Origin: Setaria digitata
Taxonomy: Eukaryota; Nematoda; Chromadorea; Rhabditida; Setariidae
Direction of reading: 5' to 3'
Assembly (NCBI GenBank): GCA_003640385.1
Contig: RCAB01000005.1
Coordinates: 124,001-188,000 of the forward strand
Length of the DNA: 64,000 nt
A program made the translations under genes and the position numbers. Of this stretch, positions 27,201 to 38,399 are shown in pieces (positions within the stretch are counted from its first letter, which is position 1; every line of letters begins with the position of its first letter). The notes under the pieces were generated by a model that saw nothing but the letters and a program-made list of their open reading frames with translations, searched no databases and was not told the DNA's origin.

Positions 27201-27605
27201 CTTCACGTACACTCTGTTTCGAATCACCCAGCCGTTCTACCAAAGCTGTAGCTCGATCTAATAGGTACGGCGAGATGACATCTGCAGATACTTCAATTGC
27301 TACATCAATAATTTCTACTGCAAGCAAAGCCACCTGAAAAAAGGAGCAGAAAGGTATTTTTTTTAGTTAGAAGAAGCATTTTTCATTATTTGCTAGAACA
27401 GGTATGATAGTTTTAGCTAAATTTAACTAACCTTATAATTAGAGCCGGATAACCACTGTACTACTAAATCACAAAAATCATTGAGAAGGGTAGAATCAGA
27501 TGAAAGTTTGGAAATCTGTAGCTGCGAAAGTATTTGTTGGCCAAGCTCCAGACGTTCACGTGGATCTGAACTATTCTGCTCCAGCAGTTCACCAAGCCAA
27601 CTCAT
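12262..27605 (-). CDS. CLASP: CLASP, microtubule plus-end tracking protein (TOG array)
   Basis: Twenty-nine exons join without a phase break to 1270 residues. Exons: 27605-27432, 27333-27148, 26743-26649, 25749-25573, 23123-22981, 19717-19580, 19422-19358, 19116-19024, 18791-18646, 18388-18298, 18199-18084, 17945-17855, 17772-17671, 17373-17244, 16975-16841, 16663-16553, 16429-16353, 16242-16187, 16014-15834, 15681-15436, 15157-15014, 14709-14561, 14373-14331, 14172-14035, 13821-13715, 13542-13372, 13243-13159, 12856-12647, 12474-12262. Domains: a first TOG (1-235, with LGDSKQSVREATAQLL), TOG2 (about 320-545, with LRSQLCREACVTIA), a Ser/Arg-rich linker (550-720) with an SRLP end-binding motif, TOG3 (about 712-950, with EKKEGLKALF) and a C-terminal helical domain (about 1010-1270, with SSIRKESVVCLVAM). 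CLASPs stabilise microtubules at plus ends, kinetochores and the central spindle. The start is the Met of MSWLGELLEQ; introns 4 and 5 (2.4 and 3.3 kb) are unusually long. Confidence 0.93.
19718..22980 (-). other. large CLASP intron 5 (3.3 kb)
   Basis: No further CLASP exon is needed: phases on both sides agree (T|CG). The interval has a CA-rich stretch (about 20200-20280), a (TA)11 tract at 22059-22080, a coding-looking plus-strand fragment (22300-22540) and a locally GC-rich patch (22540-22800) containing CGCGCGCGC. The last could be an internal promoter for a shorter CLASP lacking TOG1; this is inference. Confidence 0.6.
22059..22080. repeat. (TA)n microsatellite
   Basis: Eleven uninterrupted TA units within CLASP intron 5. 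Confidence 0.9.
23124..25572 (-). other. large CLASP intron 4 (2.4 kb)
   Basis: Phases of exons 4 and 5 match (AA|G), so no exon is missing. It contains a 150-codon minus-strand open frame (24983-24531) with two hydrophobic stretches that joins neither flanking exon in phase. Confidence 0.6.
25797..25818. repeat. poly-A tract
   Basis: A run of about 22 A, one of many homopolymer tracts in introns of this window and a likely site of length error. A T-run of similar kind follows at about 25842. Confidence 0.7.
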
Positions 27606-28679
27606 TGTCTTTCCAAATTTCTCATATGGCCTATAGGTAAATGAATGAGAAAGCACGCCATTTCCATTTCACTTCGTTATTTCAGCTACGCACCGATCCC
27701 ACCACGCATAAAACGATGGAAAAGTGACATCGCTTAGTTTTGAGCTGAGCATTCTACTGAATGCAGTGCTGCAATGATCCAGGTGCTATTCACGTATGAT
27801 TATTGATTACGTGAAATTGATCTCCAAGTTATCTTCCTGCGCATTTTGTCACGTTTGTTACTCTTACGTTATGAATGAACTCTAAAGAAATATTTACGCA
27901 AGCCAACAAGTGAATACCAGCTGAAAGCTGAGCAGACCGAAGCAAGAGGAAGTTCAGAACAAAGGTAATGGAAATACTACATACTGCATTTAATTGGCAG
28001 ATTACTAGACACCAAAATGAGAAGGTAAATTAAGCAGACTATGGGACCTGACATTTCTCGTGCTACAAGATAACTGCTCATGAGTTTAACATAATGGGAC
28101 GGGATGGGCGGAATGTGTAAATACCGTGCACTTGGCTAGGGACTAAAGCTATTGAAAAAGATTTTTCTCACGAACTTTAATCGAACATCTTTTTGTACGT
28201 AAGCTTTAATTGAACGAGCAGCGTCTGTTGTATGACGGATGAATAAACCCAAATAGTTGGTGTGAAATCTTGACTGATAGATTTATCAAGTGGAATGATT
28301 TAATTTTAACTGAGGTTTGAGTAGGTTTCATTTTGAATCGAGAGATACCATTGCTGTGAGAATCAGCTCTCCATAAATCTACAATTTCCCAGTTTCTACT
28401 TGTTGGGTTTTCGATTTCACTCAAAGCGTAGTTACTGGGATAATTTGCCGATCAGCTGCACTGCTAACAAGAATGAATCCACAAACAATCAAAGGAAGCA
28501 CCTGAAGTGTTCCCCTGTCATTTCTACCCGAACATGGTTATGAAAATATTTTTAAAGAAAGGAATTTTCTTCAGCATGTATTCAATAATTTTCTTCTGGT
28601 TAATGATGTTATGAATACGTTATAGAAGTACATAATATCAAAATGGATAATGATTCTGGTGAGAAGAATCGGATAGTGA

Positions 28680-28735
28680 TTCATGGTAATGATTTTATAC
28701 AATTGCAACATGGTAATAATTTATACAATTACAAA
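28680..28735. repeat. imperfect tandem duplication
   Basis: Two adjacent units of about 27 bases, each starting CATGGTAAT and containing TTATACAATT, differ at a few positions. Both lie in the CLASP-HADHB interval. Confidence 0.6.
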
Positions 28736-31700
28736 AGTATAAGAATTATAAATATTGCAATTGTAAAATGTATAATGATAGATAAGTATAGAAATTTCAC
28801 GGCAGTGAAACATACTCGTCAACTGGTCTGCCGTACATACTAATAAAATTCAATTCAAAAAAAAAAAAAACAGAAATCTATTAGAAATAATACTTGTATA
28901 GCTCCATCTCACAAATGTGAAGGATGAGCAGAAAATGATGGACTGTTTGGATAATGTATAATTGACAGAACAGTGCGTTTAAGAAATGTTGTAAAAAATG
29001 AAAAAACCTTGGGCAGAAAGCAGTTCATTTAGATTTAGATTATTATTATCTTTCGTCTTAAACGCTGCGTCACATCGGCACAACTTAATTAGTCTAAATT
29101 TTTGTTTACGATTTGAACAAATAGATTATCCCCAAATGACTAAAATACTAAGGTTATTTGGCTTATACTAATCTCACTTTTATATTGCTGACTTCTCGAA
29201 TCAGTAAGCTACCAAATATATGATCGAGGTCTACAGTTGGATTACCGGATCCTGAGAGATGCAATAAGACTTAACACTTCATCCTCTATTAATCTTCAAT
29301 GAATAGTAGATAATTAGTGCAATTGCAGAATTTAGTTTTTCCAGTCCCAATTACACAGACTTGCTTTCCTGCTTTCCTATTTGTTACTCTCACTTCCAGT
29401 GTGTTTACACTTCTCTATATAAGTTTATTATTAAATCTCACATGAGTGAGTTAAAAAGAATTGAAATAGCTGAATATAAAAATCATCGAAATTTAATAAT
29501 TTTTATCAGCTACGTGCAAAACTAACATTTAAAAGTCCATAAATTAGTAAATTTTTTTAGCGTTTCGTAATTTTAAACCCCTTTCTTTGTAGGAAATGAA
29601 TTTCAGGAGGGCCAGTCAAAAATGGCTCATCCAAATAATGCTTAATACACTAACGTTATCCATTATAAAAACTCAATAGCTGCAGTACGAAATGAATCAA
29701 TTTTTACGCTCATGAATTTCCAAAGGACCAAAAAAGAAAGCGGAAGTGCGACCAAATAGCAACCGGAAATGCATTTAAATATAAACCAACGAAAGAAACA
29801 TTTGTCGTCCATATGTATTTGTTTGTTCACAAGACATCTGTGATCGAACTGATCGAAAATTAAAAACTTACTATTGTAGTTGAAGCGCTTCCCCAATTAA
29901 GTTATTAATTTAGTTTAATGCGTTCTTAATTAAGTATAGAAATATCTCACGAGAGGAAGGAAATATCAGAAAATAAAAATGGCATAATTTTCGAAGTGTT
30001 TGGCAGAATATGTCGGCATAGACAAACGAAAAGTTGAAAAGGTTTGATGGATTTGTGAGCAGATGTGGCAGAGATGTAATTTCGTTTAGCGTTTCTAAAT
30101 GACAGCTAACAGAAGGAAAACTTTCTAAATGCTGGTGGAGATGATTCAAGCACCGGTTGGTTGCTTGTTTGGACAGGAATGTTTGGACACCTGGAGCTTT
30201 TACTCTTCAGAGAAAAAGATGAGCTTACTTTAATATTCACTTCCCAAAAACAAGCAAGAACCAACTATTCCCTTTACTTTGAGATCTGCTCATAGGATCT
30301 GCAGCTGGCACCTCTTCTCAGGACTGATCGTCTAAAACTATATTTTTATTCATTATTAAATTGTTTCATTCATTACTAAATTGTCAAATATTGGCTTGAT
30401 GCTCAGAAAATAATTATTGTTCATAAATACTTCCTCAATTATTTGCGAATTAACACAAAACGAATTAGAAGTGCGGAAACGAAGGAAGAGTTCACATCTC
30501 TTCATTTTAATGACAGTAAAGAATGGCGCACTGAAAGGTGAAATAAATTTAGCTCTTCAAAGTCTTTTTTCCTGCTGGAAAAGTTATTTGCATAATCGGC
30601 AATAAAATCAAATCGATGAAGCAGCAAAAATGAATGATCGAGAAGGAGTTATATTACGGTGACCTTCCAGTCGTTGATAGTTTGCACTTCCTTTCCATTC
30701 AAAGACAATGACAAACAAAACTTTCGTACCAAATATGTTTTTAGAGTCTTTGAAAGCGGCGATGATTTTGATCAGTTCTTAACAATCATTTCAAATGATA
30801 CTTCTTATCTTATCAGGAAAAGTAACTTGTCCTTCTGTTCTTTTGCTTAATGTTAATAGAAATAACAATCAGTTGTCAATCTACAATTATCCAAAGCAAA
30901 CAGTCAATACTTCCGGTATGAGCCATTCGCATGAGTTCACTTTTCCTTCAGAATTGTTCGCGGAAAAGCAGGTTGTGAGAAGACATATAAATAAAATGAA
31001 ATGAGTGAAACTGACAGATTTCGAGATTAAGAGAAGAGAATGCTCAACCGAATTCGGACCTCCATTCCGCACTCACTTCACCTCCATGAATAACAATACA
31101 GAAGAGATATTAAAGTGGTGAGATGCTGATAACAACCATAAACCGCTTAGATGAATATAGGTCATACCTTGCTACAGGTTATCCTCAGTCATTTTTCGCC
31201 CAATAGTCTAGACAATGAAGCAGAAGATACCAAACATTGATGAGAAAACACTTTGCGAGCTTTATTTTAGGTATGCGACGGCCCAGAGACGTCTGTGCCT
31301 CACAGAAAGATAAGAACTATTTGAATGAGTGAAGTTCTTAAGACTGAATCGATTGCAGGGGCTTCCTGGGTTTCTACAATTACTGACTGATAGACAGGAA
31401 AATAGAAAAATGAAAGATGAGGACAGACAAGTCCGGAATAGACTGAAAAGCCAATAACAGATAGTGGTTCACTCTGTTGCTTACACTGGAAAAGTAAAAA
31501 ACACTGAACTGTTCCTAGATTGCCCTGTCTCATTTCTAACATGGAGATGTTACAGCATAGTGGATCAGAGGTACTGAAACTAGGAATATTTTTTGGGAAT
31601 GGTCCAGAAGGTGAGCGCCTCGCAATTGAAACGAAATTTTCCACTTTTCTCTCTTAAGCTTTCTAACAAGGATGTTTAACAAGAAGCGCCTTGCCCGCAT

Positions 31701-32542
31701 ATGTCCTTCATAGATAACAAGCATTTCTCTGCTTGATATTAGGAGAACTGGTACAAATATTCTGTTCAATCCGAGATAATTAATTTCAGTCTTTCCACTC
31801 GTTTCGCTCAGATTTAATACTTAAACTTACGCCAACAGAAGAGAAAATCGTCGACTCGTAATTTAAAATGCGAGATCGTCAACTGAAATCGATGAAAGTG
31901 ATGTTTGTATGGAAAATGTATGATCGATTTCTACTGCACAAAACATCACACACCTGTTCCTCTTCACTTCTCCTATGCTATCACTTACATACAATTTATC
32001 TCTCTCACTATGAATGAACATCCAATCTAACACCTCTATAAGGAAGGAATCACCCTAACAGGTGACAAATGAACAACATGAGAGAATCTGCTAGAAAGAT
32101 GACAAATTGCATCGTTCTCTGAAAAATGCGACCAGCGCGAGACTGTGCTCACTGATAAAGGAATGGAGTTTCAGGTCATAAAAGATGCATGCTAGAGTGA
32201 TTCCGTGTAAAGAAATAAAACTGTCAAGTGAAGCTCTAGTTTCTACACCGTAATTATTGTGATTATATACTTAACAGCAGTCACAAGAATAATGATCGTC
32301 GAATAGAAGAAGCAATGAACAATGCGAAAAGGATTACCTACAAATCCTGTCAGCAGTCAAAATGGACATTTAGAGGGAAGACAGCTCTAATATCAATTCT
32401 CAACAAAAAAAAAAAGGACAATAGGGGACAGTACTAAAAAGATCGGAGTAAATTTCAATTGAAGTATGGCTCAGAAAAGTCCGTTTCTATGTGAAATCAT
32501 CCTACACCCAGGTACTCAGGTACACCTCCACAGCATTTCCGC

Positions 32543-32568
32543 TTCCTCATATATATATATATGAGGAA
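32543..32568. repeat. perfect 26-base palindrome
   Basis: TTCCTCAT, five AT units and ATGAGGAA form a perfect inverted repeat without a loop. It could extrude as a cruciform; function unknown. Confidence 0.8.
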
Positions 32569-34019
32569 TAGACATACATGTATACAACGAAACATGTGAA
32601 ACGTACAGTTAGTTGGCTATTAATCCAGTCTTGAACCATGAGGAATTGTCCGACTATCTTCTAATAATTATGAAAAATAAAAAAATTCAATAAAATGGAT
32701 AACTTTCATCTATCTTATTCTTGATAAGAGTAAGTTGTCTATGTAGTGCTTTGTAAATTATTTCAGCAAGGATAACCTAGATTAGAACTAGATGAAATAG
32801 CCCCTTCAGCCTTAAACTGATCAGATCACTTCACTGCTTCCTCAAGGCTCCCTTTTTTTCCTTGTTTACGCGCAAAAACGAACCAATAAATATCACTGAA
32901 TTCTTAGCAACTAATCAAACTAGCGAAGTCCGTTAGCAACCAAAGTTTTGAAATTTATTTAAAAAAAAAAAAAACCATAAAAGCTAAGAGAAAACAAATG
33001 CGAGGAATGGAGAGAAGGAAAAAGCTGAACATTCTAATGAGCTTTTGGATTTATTGAACCAAGTGAAAGGATGACAAATCCACTCCGAGTTCTCAGTATA
33101 ATAGTAACCAGCAATCGATTTCTCATTACTTCAGGGCAGCTCCTGCTTTCAGCCTTAAGGCTATTAGTTTCGCTCGAGAGTTATCTCTCCATCTCTTTCT
33201 TCAACTCTCCTCTTTCCCAGAACAGATTCTGGATTCTCTGGACTTCTCACCAGCAGGATAAATGGTTAAATTTAGAGCATGGTGCGCTACATCCAACCTT
33301 CGAACATGTAATGAGAAAATGATACGAATAAAGGTTTAAAAGTTTACCGTGCTTTATTTCAAAGGCGATCATTTTAAAGTAACAAAAAGAACAAACTATT
33401 GGAAAAATACTGACAGAAAGATTGAGTAGATCACTCCACATATCCAGAAAATGAATGAACAGAGATAGTAGCTCTGATTCCGTGGCTTTTACTATCTTCA
33501 GGACTTCTTGTAAAATTTATTTAGTAGAATCAATATAAGCAATATTAGCATGAGTAAATATAACAAACACACTCAACTGTGTAATATGATCTTATTACAG
33601 AGAGATACAACATAAGATATGATTAAAGGATCTGTCACTTGGAATACATTGATGCCGCACAATTAGTCATTTCAGATGATCTCAATCTCTCCTCTGTCCA
33701 AAATTCATCCCCATACTATTCACTCAGAAAACAGTCTTCTAAATCGAATCTTATTAGTTGAGGAAAAGGAAATTCTTGAGGTCAAAAGAAAGTAACTATA
33801 AAAAAGGATATCATTTCAAAGGATATGGAATATGCAAATTAGATAATAAAATTAGGAAGGGAAGGAATATCACAAAGAATATGAGAAATTAAGACCGCTA
33901 ATAATACACATATTATGTCAAGTTTAAATTTGTTTTCTACAGCTTATATTTTCAATTAATAGGAAGCTAACTTGCATGTCGCTTAATTGTCAAACTGTGC
34001 TTAAAAAAAAAAAAAAAAA

Positions 34020-37000
34020 CTATCTCGGATAATTTTCAATCAGCATGGCGATACCGTGTCCACCTGCGGCACATGCGGATACAATTCCCAAATGTTCTGT
34101 AACAAAAAAAAACCAAGGAATTTACAATTTGCACCATAATTTGAGTTCAGTGTTACTATCAATTTCAGTGACTTACTTATCTGCTCTGCCCTTCGAGTCC
34201 CCTTCTTCTATTTTCCACTAAATCGCACTCCTTAACAAGCCTTTTGGTTATTTACGTACATTTTTTTTTTTTTTTAGATGTAAGATGGGCACAAGTAGAG
34301 CAATACAGTTTCCCGAAAAGACAATCTGAGCGTTCCGCTTTATGATTTGCAGATTTATTGAAATTGAGTGCTTAAGAAAAAATTAAAAACCGTACTTTGT
34401 TCATGCTGCAGCCGATTTGCTGCATGAGACACCAATCGTACTCCTGTTGCACCGAATGGGTGGCCAAGTGAAAGACTACCACCCCAAGTATTCAACTTTT
34501 CCTCCGGTATACGTCCATATTTTGTTGGCCGTTTTAAAATTTCCTGGAAAATTAGTTCAGTGGGTCACAAAAGCAAAAAATAAAGAGTATATTATTCAGA
34601 AATTAAATATGGGGGAAGCAATACCTTACAAAAGTAATTCGAATCCATAGCATTCAAGTTGGCTAGGATTTGCCCAGCAAAGGCTTCATGAATTTCGAAA
34701 ACATCGATATCTTTTAATGTAAGTCCAACCTGAATCCAGATAATAAAAATATAGGAGTGGAAAATTACACCAGAAATGATAAATTTTTCGAAAAGCTGAA
34801 AAACTATACCTTATCCATTAGTTTTGGAATCGCATATGCAGGTGAAAGAAGAAGTTGATCGGTTGGATCTTGTGCTACGTACTGGAAATCTCGCAGGTAA
34901 GCTTTTGGTTTGTAACCTTTTTTCAATGCGTAATCTTCTGTCATTATCAGTGAAGCAGATGCACCATCTGTCAGGAATGAAGAATTGCCTATAAATCAAT
35001 TATCTGCAACTAGAAAAAAATCATACGTTATTTGCATTTTCCGTAAATCATCTGCTGGCTAAATGAAATGTACCGTGAGAGTTCTCTGAAAGGGAAATGA
35101 ATGTTGGCCTTTTTCTCACCTGTCAAAAGAAGCATACCTCTTCACTGAATAAGTTTCAGTCTATTAAAAACAAAGAATCAATAAGTTATAGCAGTTAAGT
35201 TTTTAAAAAAAAAAGAAAGAAAATAATGAAGAGAATTGAACTTCTTGAAACTCGCTTATTATGCATGAGTAAGCTAATTCACGTAGCGTCAAACATATTG
35301 TTCCATCTCATTTCAATCTTCTCTTCTGATTTTTTAGAACAAACTTCTAGATCTACTGATTTAAAACCGTTAAAGTAACATATTTATGTAACTTGTTATA
35401 TTGATAACAAAGGCAACAAAAGAAAACAGTCAAAGTTGATATATAAATTGCAGCCTTCATGATCACTCAGAATTTAATCGACAATGCTAAGCTTCAGATC
35501 TAATCATGTTTTTGCTCACTGCAACTCAATCCCTCTAATCCTAGGCTATTCTATTAACAAATACGGGAAATTAAGACTCTTTTCCTTCATCCGTCCTTCA
35601 TTAAATTAGACCGGATTTTTCAGCACGTACCAGCGGTAACTGTTCCATGAGATTTCACAAAAGCTGGCTTTAGCTGTGCCAATTTTTCTGCCGTTGACAC
35701 ACGGATGCCGTTATCTTTTCGAACAACTGTCGGCTTGCTACCGGGCACAAAAACTGGTATAACGTCAGACAACAGATTCTCCCTCATTGCACGATCAGCA
35801 AGCATATGTGAACGAGCGGCAAATTCATCTTGTTCACTGAAATTCATTTTATGCGCTTATTTCGACAAGAACAAAGTGCTGCAAAAGTGCTCAGATTATC
35901 CAACTTTTGAGTTGGACAATCTCAAGATGTCCTGTCTGACTCGCTTAAATCTTTGATAAACAGTGTTTCATTATCGAGAATACGAGTTGAGCAATGATTT
36001 TGTCTATTTCAACTGTTTAAGCTAACACAATTACCAACCGCCTAGAAACGCCAAATGCGGCAGCCAATCGATCACCACTATGTCCCATTGTTTCACCAGT
36101 TGTAAATTCAGCAACAGCTGGTAATTCAGGTGAGAAAAAATTTACGGCAATTTCTTTTATTGCTGTCATTTTTTCAGAAAATTTCCTTGCTTTGTTCAGG
36201 GAAAGCATTGCTGAACGTGCCTGAAAGGAATAAAACTTCATTTAAATGAGATATTGCTGCCAGAAAATGGAAAGATTGAGAATTTACCCGAATGACTAGA
36301 GCAAATGTATACTAAGGAAGACAATACCTTTCGGTTATAACGGATGGGAACGTCGGAGAGAAATTCGACGCCACCAGCAATACCGGCATCACAGTAACCT
36401 GTTGCAAGCATGTTCATAATATCCGTTATTGCAACATTTGATGAAATGCAAGCCAGTGTAACGGTATGAGCTGGTACCTTTATCCAAAAGTGAATTTTAT
36501 TGAAGCTAAAGTAAAGACAGCCAGAAGTGAAGAGCAACGTTTTTGGTAGCGATGTCGAAACAAGCGGCTTTAGTTTTAGAGAAAATGCAGAATTCGAAGT
36601 AAAATGAAAACAAAAAACTCAGAGTGTCGGGACTATGAGCCAGTCCCATGCAAAAATACATTCAGATGCTAGCATTACTTTTTTGGAAAATCCAGCTGTC
36701 AATGCAGCTTCCCGCGCCACATTACCCGTCTTATATTCCTGTATCACAGTGCCACAAACGATATGGCCCACTTCATCCACGCTCACTTTCGTTCGATCCA
36801 CCAGTGCTGCAATTCAGTACTCAGCTATCAGCTAGTTAAAATGGCTACTACCAGAGATTTTAACTTGATTTCTCTTAAGAAAAACTAGTTTTCACTAGAG
36901 CTGAAGCGGCTCATAGATCCTTTAAAAATGGAGAAAACAACACCTAGAAGAGCAGCTCGCTGTAAGTCAATGGCCATCATGTTCTTGAATACTGTCCTTG

Positions 37001-37169
37001 ACTGTACAAATGGCGTTCGCACCGCATCCACCAGGACAATATTCGGTCGACCAGGTTTAGAAAAGGTTTTTCTGGATGCTACAGAGCTCGAGAAGCAACA
37101 GGATGGCGAGTAGAAAGATCCCGCTCGACAAATACCACCAGGATTAATGGATAACAAGCCCCGAAACAT
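34020..37169 (-). CDS. HADHB: mitochondrial trifunctional enzyme beta subunit (3-ketoacyl-CoA thiolase)
   Basis: Nine exons (37169-36944, 36806-36679, 36477-36328, 36220-36039, 35836-35631, 34988-34810, 34729-34625, 34543-34396, 34096-34020) join in frame to 466 residues, close to the 474 of the human enzyme. It catalyses the last step of long-chain fatty-acid beta-oxidation, thiolysis of 3-ketoacyl-CoA, in complex with the alpha subunit (not in this window). The N-terminus is rich in Ser/Arg/Cys without acids before [17 protein letters not shown], as for a mitochondrial presequence. Catalytic residues are in place: nucleophile Cys128 in TLACISSN, His371 in HEAFAGQ, His420 in LGHPFGATG and Cys450 in SACAAGGHG. 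The ELPAVAEF and SETMGHS-like ([16 protein letters not shown]) stretches are typical of HADHB rather than of cytosolic thiolases. No lesion was seen. Confidence 0.95.
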
Positions 37170-38399
37170 TCCTTAATCTTATCACGTATAAACAATTTTA
37201 AAAAGAAGAAAATTAGAAAGCTTTCATATCTTAAAGTTAAGAGAACTTCTACACACCTATTCCATCCCAATTCATGCATTGATTGACTTAAATATCAGAT
37301 TGTTTACTTAGAAATCATTTATAGTCAGAACGAAAATAAGAAGGCATCATAATAAGACTGCGACCACTTAGTCAATTATCCAAAAACCTACCCAAAAATT
37401 AATTCGAATTAAGGCTCCAGAAAAAAAAAAACTCATCATGCCAGAAATAGAAACGACTCCACCTGATATCCCAATCGGAATCTCAATTTATTTAAATCTC
37501 AATAAACTATGCTTGTTTAGAGAAGGAAAACCTGCTCAAACCGAAATTGAAAAGACAATGCAATATACTTTGAACTTTGTACTGTACAAAAGAGAACTTC
37601 GACCGAATTTCGAACGGAAAACCACTCGACAAATTTTGAAATAAGAGGAATGATGCTGTCCTACTGCTAAACTTCGCCTTTTTAAATTCCAAAATCCATC
37701 CAAAGTCTGCTTAATCTTAAATCAAAACGTCACCACTTTTCCGCTTTCAAATAACAGTGAGAAGAAATTTCTCGAAAATGCAATGCACTGTGATTATAAA
37801 ACGAAATTTGTCACAAGAGAGAAAAACTGCTCATAAAGTATAACGATCGTTCCACCTCCATACTGAGAAAAACATATCACTATGTATCAAAATGGGTGAA
37901 TATTTTGCGAACCCACAATTAACTGGATATAAATAATCTCTCTTGAAGAAGGAAATCACTTAAAATATTATCGACTCTTAATTAGCTTCCTCTAAAGAAG
38001 TGCTTCATCAAGAGCTTCGAGAACTTCAAGCTAACTCAAATTTGTCTTATTTTTTACTTCTTTCAAGTGCTCCTTCTTTTCACTAGTTTACTTCAAATAT
38101 GTCAAATACATAAAACAGGATACAGCACATCCAATAAATATCCCCGAACAAAAAGTATTACACATATAATTGGACATCGATAAACGAAACTATTTCATAC
38201 CAATTCTTCACACAGAACAGTTCTCAATTTTAGAAAAGTTGGCTAAAACTATAGCCGACGTATAAGAAGGTAAAAAATTTTCGGATTTTTGAGTTTGATT
38301 CGAAAAGTCTGTTAATATGCCGTTTTCTGGTGAACGAATAAAATTTCTATCAATAGTACACAGCAAACTTAAAAAAAAGCCAATATTCGTATTTTTTTT
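37170..38399. other. intergenic region
   Basis: Bases between the CDC16 stop and the HADHB start, both on the minus strand. No gene seen; a 68-codon plus-strand frame (37438-37644) lacks support. The 1.2 kb gap is long for an operon spacer. Confidence 0.5.

Larger units (their letters stand above)
27606..34019. other. gene-poor interval between CLASP and HADHB
   Basis: About 6.4 kb with only short open frames lacking splice support or family resemblance. It should include the CLASP promoter and the 3' end of HADHB. Local structure includes an imperfect tandem duplication (28680-28735) and a perfect 26-base palindrome (32543-32568). A cluster of plus-strand frames at 30417-31004 was considered but could not be joined into a convincing gene. 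Confidence 0.5.

Noticed and set aside
30417..31004. Cluster of three plus-strand frames that might be exons of one gene
   Set aside because: No acceptor/donor set joins them in phase and none resembles a known family; kept only as part of the gene-poor interval.
31300..31769. Overlapping minus-strand open frames of 114 and 77 codons
   Set aside because: They are in different frames, have no recognisable motif and no matching splice sites.
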